Source: CADCWK01 sp964244115 (GTDB lineage: Bacteria > Chloroflexota > Chloroflexia > Thermomicrobiales > UBA6265). From it: a stretch of DNA of 29,404 nt. The stretch covers positions 1 through 29,404 of the forward strand of contig CAXTHM010000052.1 of NCBI GenBank assembly GCA_964244115.1. The letters run 5' to 3'. The notes under the pieces are model-generated. The model saw nothing but the letters and a program-made list of their open reading frames with translations. It searched no databases and was not told the DNA's origin. Below are positions 24,151-29,404 of the stretch, in pieces (position 1 is the stretch's first letter; every line of letters begins with the position of its first letter). A program made the position numbers and the translations under genes.

Positions 24151-24874
24151 CGCTAGGGCGAACCCACTCGCACCCCGACGGCTTCGGCCGCCGGAGCGTC
24201 TCGCCGGCGACGCCCTGGTCGAAGGCGTGCCGGTCGATCAGGGCGGACCAATCCCTATGTCTGGGCCAGTATCGACCGGAATCGCGAGGTGATCTCTGTC
24301 CAGGAGGCGTCGTGCCAGCGCCCGGCTCTTCGACGCCAGGCCGGCCACCGACCGGGCGATGGCCTCCCTTGGCGACCTGTCCCTTGCCGAGTTCTCGGCG
24401 GACGACAAGCTGCAGTCAGCGGTCTTCGTCACCACCCGGAGTGATCCTGATCGCCCGCCCGCCGGACCCGGTAGGGAAGCAGCGTGCCAGGCAGCACCAC
24501 CGCCGNNNNNNNNNNCACCACCCGGAGTGATCCCACCCGCCCGCCCGCCGGAACCGACTCCGCAAGTACCTGGGGAGGGGTGCAGCAGCCCTGATCGAGA
24601 TCAGACGACTCGTCTGAACCCCGCCGTGGGACGCCCGCTGGCGGCTACCCTCCGCGCCCAGGTGATCCTGGATGAGGGTGCCCGCCATGAGCAGATCGGG
24701 CAAGATCGGAGAAGCGGACAGGGCCGGAATTGCCTACACTGGTGTCCGGTCAGTGCGAACGGTCCCCGTGGACCATCCCGCGACCGCACCGGTCGACCCG
24801 GCGCTCCCGACGCGCCGGTGCCACACGATGCCGAGGCGAGACGCATCGCCGCGCCACGACCAGAGGAGCCCAGC
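24151..24874. other. Gene-poor region with an assembly gap
   Basis: No recognisable protein on either strand; the open frames here look spurious. The sequence is broken at 24506-24515 by ten N. CACCACCCGGAGTGATC occurs on both sides of the gap (24430-24446 and 24516-24532), each followed by CCCGCCCGCCGGA shortly after. TCAGACG-ACT-CGTCTGA (24601-24617) is a perfect palindrome and may be a regulator site or hairpin. Confidence 0.5.
24430..24532 (+). repeat. 17-bp direct repeat flanking the N gap
   Basis: CACCACCCGGAGTGATC occurs exactly at 24430-24446 and 24516-24532, the second copy starting at the base after the ten N. Either a real tandem repeat caused the gap, or the same sequence was placed twice by the assembler. 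Confidence 0.8.
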
Positions 24875-25312
24875 TTGGCCCACACGAGCACGTACCTGAA
24901 CTTCGACGGCAACACCGAGGCGGCGTTCACCTTCTACAAGTCCGTCTTCGGGACGGAGTTCGTCGGCGGCATCATGCGGATGGGCGGCGTCCCGCCCGAG
25001 GCTGGCCAACCCGAACTGTCCGAGGAGCAGAAGCACCTCGTCGTGAACGTCACCCTGCCGATCACCGGCGGTCACCTCCTGATGGGGACGGACGCGACGG
25101 AGTCGATGGGCTTCCACCTCGTCCAGGGCAACAACGTCTCCATCGCGATCAGCCCGGACACCCGGACCGAGGCCGATGCGCTGTTCGCTGGCCTGTCCGA
25201 GGGCGGCCAGGTCCAGATGCCGATGATGCCGATGTTCTGGGGCGACTACTTCGGCTCGCTCGTGGACCAGTACGGCATCCACTGGATGGTCTCCACCTCC
25301 GCGACCGAGTAG
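24875..25312 (+). CDS. VOC/PhnB-like small protein
   Basis: A 145-residue protein of the vicinal-oxygen-chelate fold, PhnB/YjdN-like group. It begins STYLNFDGNTEAAFTFYKSV, with the FGTEF and FVGGIMRMGG segments, the strand LVVNVTLPITGGHLLMGTDA, then NVSIAISPDTRTEADALFAG and ends WGDYFGSLVDQYGIHWMVS, all typical. Members often lack the full metal site and have unknown function; some bind drugs or dioxygen substrates. TTG 24875 is used because GAGGAG lies seven bases before it; the frame runs on upstream across the N gap but is not protein-like there. It is a single gene with the 25361 repeat following. Confidence 0.88.
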   Translation: MAHTSTYLNFDGNTEAAFTFYKSVFGTEFVGGIMRMGGVPPEAGQPELSEEQKHLVVNVTLPITGGHLLMGTDATESMGFHLVQGNNVSIAISPDTRTEADALFAGLSEGGQVQMPMMPMFWGDYFGSLVDQYGIHWMVSTSATE

Positions 25313-25360
25313 CACCCCGGCACCAGACCGGTCGATGATCGGCCCATGACCGGCGGCAAA

Positions 25361-25494
25361 CCGGCCCTGAAGGGACCGGCTGAAGGACATAGGATTCGGC
25401 GTTGACGGCCAACGGCGACAATCCGATGACGAGGCCGGGTCGACGGAAGACCTCGGCGAATCCGATGTCGTTCAGCCGGTCCCTTCAGGGCCGG
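25361..25494. repeat. 134-bp element with 24-bp perfect inverted ends
   Basis: The first 24 bases (25361-25384, beginning CCGGCCCTGAAGGGACCGG) and the last 24 (25471-25494) are exact reverse complements. Pairing continues inwards with few mismatches (GACAT and GGATTCG are again matched), so the arms reach about 40 bases. Size and structure are MITE-like or that of a long hairpin. No clear target-site duplication is seen. Confidence 0.8.
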
Positions 25495-25534
25495 ATGTTG
25501 GCCGGTCCGTCGCCGGATGTTGGCCGGTCCGTCG
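25491..25534 (+). repeat. 22-bp tandem direct repeat (two copies)
   Basis: CCGGATGTTGGCCGGTCCGT followed by CG occurs twice head to tail (25491-25512 and 25513-25534). The first copy overlaps the end of the 134-bp inverted element. The remaining sequence to 25737 contains no gene. Confidence 0.85.
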
Positions 25535-25737
25535 GCGGTCATGGGCCGGTCTGCCGCCGGTGATCCGCACGTCTCGACGGCCGGAACCTCCACGATTCTT
25601 TCGGTCGGCTCCAACCGGAGCATCCGCTCCGTGGGGCGCCTCCCGTGAGCCGGTGGCGATGGTGTCGCCGGCCGCGGACCGGGCGGGCGCGGGTCGACGC
25701 CGATCGGCGCGCGGCGCGGGGTGAGCGGGGACCGTGG

Positions 25738-26982
25738 ATGGATCCGGCCGACTCCCGTAAGCTGACGCGTCGTTCGGTCGTCGCGGTCTCCGCCGGATCG
25801 GCCGCCCTGATCACGCTCGACCACAGACACAGAGGGATCGCGATGGCGTCCGCCCAGTCCAGACCGGCTTCCCCGGCTTCCCCGGCCACCCCCGGCGCGG
25901 CCGGCCTGACCTCGGCCCCGTTCGGGACGCTCGACGGCCAGGCTATCGAGCGCTACACGCTGACCAACGCCAACGGGATGAGCGTCAGCCTGATCACGTA
26001 CGGCGCCGCGATCCAGGCGATCACCGTGCCGGACCGCGACGGCGCGATGGCCAACGTCTGCCTCGGCTTCGACGACATCGCGGACTACGCGGCGAAGAGC
26101 CCGTTCTTCGGCGCCACGATCGGCCGCTACGCCAACCGGATCGCCCTCGGCCGGTTCGTGCTCAACGGCGAGACGTACCGGATCGCGACCAACGACGAGC
26201 CGAACACGCTCCACGGCGGCACCCGCGGCTTCGACAAGTACGTCTGGGACGCCGAGGACGCGACCGCGGACGACGGCGCCCCGGCCGTCCGGTTCAGCCG
26301 CCTCAGCCCGGACGGCGAGGAGCACTACCCCGGCAACCTGCACGTCTCGGTGACGTACACGCTGACCGACGACGACGAGCTCCGGCTGGGATACGCGGCG
26401 ACGACCGACGCCCCGACGGTGATCAACCTGACCAACCACGTCTACCTCAACCTGGCGGGGGAGGGGACGGGCAGCGTCCTCGACCACGTCGTCCAGCTCA
26501 ACGCCAGCCAGTACACCCCGGTGGACGCGACCGCGATCCCGGTCGGCGGCACCCAGCCGGTCGCCGGGACGGCCTTCGACTTCACCACCGCCAAGCCGAT
26601 CGGCAGGGACATCCGCGACGGCTCCGACGAGCAGATCGTCTTCGGCCGCGGCTACGACCACAACTGGGTGCTGGACCGACCCGACGGGCGCTCCGGGGGC
26701 GACCCGACGACGCTGGTCGAGGCCGGCAGCGTGACGGACCCGGCCAGCGGGCGGACGGTGACCTGCCTGACGACGGAGCCGGGGCTCCAGTTCTACAGCG
26801 GCAACTTCCTCGACGGCACCTTCGCCGGGACGAGCGGCGGCGTCTACCGCCAGGGCGACGCCTTCACGCTGGAGACGCAGCACTTCCCCGACTCCCCCAA
26901 CCAGCCGGACTTCCCGACCACGACGCTGGAGCCGGGCGACACGTTCACCTCGACGACGGTCTACCGGTTCGGGGTGGCGTGA
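25738..26982 (+). CDS. Exported aldose 1-epimerase (mutarotase)
   Basis: A 414-residue galactose-mutarotase-like enzyme that interconverts alpha and beta forms of aldoses. The beta-sandwich landmarks are GATIGRYANRI (N133, R134), NTLHGGTRGFD (H159), the catalytic His234 in INLTNHVYLNLA, and Glu379 in LETQHFPDSPNQPDFP. Residues 8-30 (KLTRRSVVAVSAGSAALITL) form a Tat-type signal, so the protein is sent outside, followed by a Pro/Ala/Ser linker (about 40-55). The start is ATG 25738 with GCGGGGAC before it. It is followed by a perfect terminator hairpin. Its extracellular place suggests conversion of sugars before uptake. Confidence 0.93.
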   Translation: MDPADSRKLTRRSVVAVSAGSAALITLDHRHRGIAMASAQSRPASPASPATPGAAGLTSAPFGTLDGQAIERYTLTNANGMSVSLITYGAAIQAITVPDRDGAMANVCLGFDDIADYAAKSPFFGATIGRYANRIALGRFVLNGETYRIATNDEPNTLHGGTRGFDKYVWDAEDATADDGAPAVRFSRLSPDGEEHYPGNLHVSVTYTLTDDDELRLGYAATTDAPTVINLTNHVYLNLAGEGTGSVLDHVVQLNASQYTPVDATAIPVGGTQPVAGTAFDFTTAKPIGRDIRDGSDEQIVFGRGYDHNWVLDRPDGRSGGDPTTLVEAGSVTDPASGRTVTCLTTEPGLQFYSGNFLDGTFAGTSGGVYRQGDAFTLETQHFPDSPNQPDFPTTTLEPGDTFTSTTVYRFGVA

Positions 26983-26995
26983 CGTCACCCCCAAA

Positions 26996-27051
26996 CCCCC
27001 TCTCCATCACGCTGGCGTGCTTCGCACTTGCGGATGGAGAGGGGGCTTTTT
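26996..27051 (+). terminator. Intrinsic terminator after the epimerase gene
   Basis: CCCCCTCTCCATC (26996-27008) and GATGGAGAGGGGG (27033-27045) pair perfectly over 13 bases, with a small GTGC-TTC-GCAC hairpin in the loop, and CTTTTT follows. A weaker relative occurs after the dehydrogenase at 22957. Confidence 0.85.
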
Positions 27052-27112
27052 CGCGTCGATTGTCTACGCATCCTGGAAACATGGGGGGGGCAGGTTTGGG
27101 CGGTTCATCGTC

Positions 27113-27175
27113 GTAGGGGCGAAGCTTGCGAGCCAGGCCGCCGCAGCGGCAATCGTCCCGCAGGGCGATAACGGT
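27113..27175 (+). repeat. Dispersed GTAGGGGCG repeat, third copy
   Basis: GTAGGGGCGAAGCTTGCGAG with the following CCAGGCC, GCAGCGGC and ATCGTCCCGCAGGGCGAT parallels the copy at 12387-12494, including the palindrome-like end. Confidence 0.7.
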
Positions 27176-27225
27176 GCTGGCAACAGGGATGCCCGCTTCA
27201 TCGTCTCGTTTCGGCTGACGCACGT

Positions 27226-29404
27226 CTACACGTCGTAGACCTTCATGACCTCGTCGCCGTAGTGGTTGATGACCTTGACGGCGATCTTCCCGGTATCGGG
27301 CTTCGGGAACGGGCGGCTCTCGGTCCGGTAGAGGCTGACCCAGGCGTCCTCGTCGATCTCCGCCCGGAGCGCCCGCTTGAGCTTGTCGTACGGTTCCTGC
27401 TCGCCAGTGAAGTAGGCGTGGCGGACGAAGAAGCTCTCCTCGTTGTAGTCCGTGTCGATGAACCAGCAGGCGATGTCGTCGGTCGCGTTCGATCGGATTG
27501 CGCCGGTCGTCGGGTCGTAGACATCGACGCCATGGATCTTCACGGTGATCTGCCCGTCGGCCTTCGCGATCTCCACGTCGGGCTCGCCGAAGACCATGAA
27601 CAGGTTGCCGGAGCCGGTTTTCTTGAGCAGCTCGTCGCCCATCGCCAGGTCCGGGTTCATCCGGGCCGGCAAGACCTGGAGCGAGCCGTACCGTTTGGCC
27701 TCGTCGGAGATGCCGGCGTCGAAGGCGAAGCCGCAGACAACCAGGACGTCGAAGCCGATCCCCTTGACCGCCTCCTTGGCGGCCTCTTTGATCTGCCGGG
27801 CGCCGACGGTGCCGTGCTCCGGGCCGAGCGAGACGGCGACGCGGAGATTCTTGCCGTCGCCGTCGGTGTAGTCCCCGGTCGCGTTGATCCATTCGCCGGC
27901 GAACGGGTCCAGCCGGTCGAAGGTCAGGCGCTCGCCCTTCGTCCCGTTCTGGACGCCGGCCTTACGAAGGTTATCGAGGATCATCGTCGCGAAGTCGCCC
28001 TGCTCGGCGACCTCGGCCCGGCTGACGGTGCCGTCCATGTTGTCGTCGGCGGTCGAGAGGACACGGTGTGGCGACAGGCTCTCGACGGTGAACGGGCCGC
28101 TGACCCGGACGCGCCCCTTGTCCTCGTAGGGCTGGTCGTAGAGCGTCTCGCTGTCAGCGTGCCGGGCGATGGCGGTGTCGATCTCGGTACGCGACATGCC
28201 CTCGTGGATGTCCGGGTTGTTGGCGATCGACTTGAGCGTGACGTGCGGCACGCGGCGGTAGACGAAGCCCTTGCGGATGTCGCCCTCCGTCCGGTACGGC
28301 GGCGGCGCGAGGCCGGTCAGCTCCCGCTCCTTGCGGATGCCGGCATCGGAGTCGGCCAGCAGGTAGAAGGGGTAGCGGGCCGCCATCAGCCGCGTTCGCG
28401 CCAGGGCCAACGCCACCCGCGACGTGTCGACCGTAATCCAGCGCCGGCCCCACTGCTCGGCGACGTAGGCCGTCGTCCCGGAGCCGCAGGTCGGGTCGAG
28501 GACGAGATCGCCGGGGTCGGTGGTCATGAGGAGGCAGCGCTCAATGACTCGTGGAAGGGTCTGGACGACATACACCTTATCTCCACGGCGCCCAGCGATG
28601 ACCGTGTCAGCCCAAAGACTATTAAGAGGAACTGCAGAAAAGTCGTCAAGGTAGCGCTTATAGGAGAGGGAGTCACGCCGAGTCACGACTCGTCCAGCCG
28701 TCTTCAACCTTGCCATGCCAGTTGCATTCGTTTTATAGGACCCGGAAAAGGTCCGTCCATCAACCTGTACTGGGAACACGGGATTTCCTTGACTGGTCAG
28801 GTTGTCGGCTCGGTATAGTCGAGTGCCGGGTTGAAGAGAATCCATGACGAGCGGATCGTCGGGGTCAACATTTAACACCGATCCGTCAGGTAGTTCAGCC
28901 TTCTTGTATTCGCCTGCACCATCACCGCCTACTATCTTATCCCGATAGATCTGCCGATATTTGACACGTTCCTTGTTGATCGAGTACCAGAGCAGGTAAT
29001 CTGAGATGCCCGTAACAAGATTGGTGCTATAGCCACTTGTCTTCGCAAAAACAATCTGGCCGCAGAAGTTTTCGGGACCGAAAACTTCGTCCATGACACT
29101 CCGAACGAGATGGACGTTCTCATCGCCGATCTGGACGAACACACTCCCCGAGTCAGTGAGCAACTCCCGTGAAGCGACAAGTCGATCCCGCAGGTATGCC
29201 AGGTACGAGTGAATCCCAAGCTGCCACGTATCCCGGAACGCCTTGACCTGCTCGGGCTGGCGGGTGGCGTCGGTGGCGCTGCCGTCCTTGACGTCGCGCT
29301 TACGGGTGCTGACCTGCCAGTTGGAGCCGAACTTGATCCCGTAGGGCGGGTCGAGGTAGATGGTCTGGACCTTGCCCTTGAGTCCCTCCTTCTCGGCCAG
29401 CGAC
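27226..29404 (-). CDS. Beta-class DNA methyltransferase (Mod-like), 5' end beyond window
   Basis: The frame is open from the window end, giving at least 726 residues. The catalytic motif IYLDPPYGIKFGSNW lies at its start (DPPY at 29352-29341), followed by LGIHSYLAYLRDRL and LLTDSGSVFVQIGDENVHLV, and the SAM-binding block LVLDPTCGSGTTAYVAEQWG comes later (about 28500). Catalytic motif before SAM motif is the beta order of Mod/type III N6-adenine methyltransferases. The C-terminal third (AKEAVKGIGFDVLVVCGFAF to INHYGDEVMKVYDV) matches the long tail of Mod proteins of this type. The segment between the motifs, which recognises the target DNA, is visibly A+T-richer than the rest. No restriction (Res) gene follows: the next gene downstream is the convergent epimerase, so a partner could only lie upstream, outside the window. 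Confidence 0.93.
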   Translation of the reverse strand, partial: SLAEKEGLKGKVQTIYLDPPYGIKFGSNWQVSTRKRDVKDGSATDATRQPEQVKAFRDTWQLGIHSYLAYLRDRLVASRELLTDSGSVFVQIGDENVHLVRSVMDEVFGPENFCGQIVFAKTSGYSTNLVTGISDYLLWYSINKERVKYRQIYRDKIVGGDGAGEYKKAELPDGSVLNVDPDDPLVMDSLQPGTRLYRADNLTSQGNPVFPVQVDGRTFSGSYKTNATGMARLKTAGRVVTRRDSLSYKRYLDDFSAVPLNSLWADTVIAGRRGDKVYVVQTLPRVIERCLLMTTDPGDLVLDPTCGSGTTAYVAEQWGRRWITVDTSRVALALARTRLMAARYPFYLLADSDAGIRKERELTGLAPPPYRTEGDIRKGFVYRRVPHVTLKSIANNPDIHEGMSRTEIDTAIARHADSETLYDQPYEDKGRVRVSGPFTVESLSPHRVLSTADDNMDGTVSRAEVAEQGDFATMILDNLRKAGVQNGTKGERLTFDRLDPFAGEWINATGDYTDGDGKNLRVAVSLGPEHGTVGARQIKEAAKEAVKGIGFDVLVVCGFAFDAGISDEAKRYGSLQVLPARMNPDLAMGDELLKKTGSGNLFMVFGEPDVEIAKADGQITVKIHGVDVYDPTTGAIRSNATDDIACWFIDTDYNEESFFVRHAYFTGEQEPYDKLKRALRAEIDEDAWVSLYRTESRPFPKPDTGKIAVKVINHYGDEVMKVYDV

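Noticed and set aside
24359..24874. Upstream extension of the VOC gene across the N gap, and the opposing frame 24238-24435
   Set aside because: The translation is low-complexity and reads through ambiguous bases; the good ribosome-binding site before TTG 24875 fits the family N-terminus.
25491..25534. CRISPR array
   Set aside because: Only two 22-bp copies with no spacers and no cas genes; the heptamer array at 15784 also has no spacers.
25246..26994. A 582-residue minus-strand frame
   Set aside because: Antisense to the epimerase and VOC genes; no recognisable motif.
1..29404. tRNA and rRNA genes
   Set aside because: No cloverleaf with TTCRANNC-type T-loop and acceptor pairing, and no rRNA segment, was noticed; a tRNAscan run would be decisive.

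Overview
The window is a high-G+C (mostly about 65-70%) stretch of bacterial chromosome. The alanine/threonine/proline linker after the signal peptide of the solute-binding protein, Tat-type export signals, TTG/GTG starts and GC-rich intergenic hairpins fit Chloroflexota, most likely near Thermomicrobia (Sphaerobacter-like). That placement is inference; no rRNA or tRNA gene was seen. A run of 10 N at 24506-24515 shows this is a scaffolded, probably metagenomic, assembly.

Left part (1-7.4 kb): two closely related DHA2-type drug efflux genes in the same orientation (1-448, cut by the window edge, and 5610-7244) flank a TetR regulator (671-1324) and a sugar-type ABC importer (2072-5333: binding protein and two permeases, no ATPase). 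The importer is preceded by a promoter, a clear SAM-I riboswitch (1740-1836) and an intrinsic terminator (1879-1913), with a visible antiterminator. This is the most surprising feature of the window: a carbohydrate-type importer under S-adenosylmethionine control. Both efflux promoters carry the same kind of inverted repeat about 70 bp before the start codon.

Middle part (7.5-18.9 kb): a DrrAB-like ABC exporter (7519-9365) diverges from a second TetR regulator plus an alpha/beta hydrolase (9619-11258) across a region with two strong palindromes. Then come a frameshifted transposase remnant (11333-12375), a GNAT acetyltransferase of the phosphinothricin/arsinothricin type, an MCT-like MFS transporter divergent from an XRE-cupin regulator, a thioredoxin-reductase-like flavoprotein and a Bcr/CflA-like MFS exporter. 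With the AviRa-like 23S rRNA methyltransferase at 23 kb, the window is rich in antibiotic- or toxin-resistance type genes.

Right part (19-29.4 kb): a TPR protein of the ST7-like type, an M24 metallopeptidase-fold protein with unusual metal-site residues, a zinc polyol/alcohol dehydrogenase, the AviRa homologue, a 36-residue membrane peptide, a VOC/PhnB-like protein, an exported aldose 1-epimerase, and a 5'-truncated beta-class DNA methyltransferase (27226-29404) whose target-recognition region has clearly lower G+C than the rest of the gene. Intergenic spaces hold several dispersed repeats: a GTAGGGGCG family, GC-rich hairpins after genes, a heptamer array and a 134-bp element with 24-bp perfect inverted ends.
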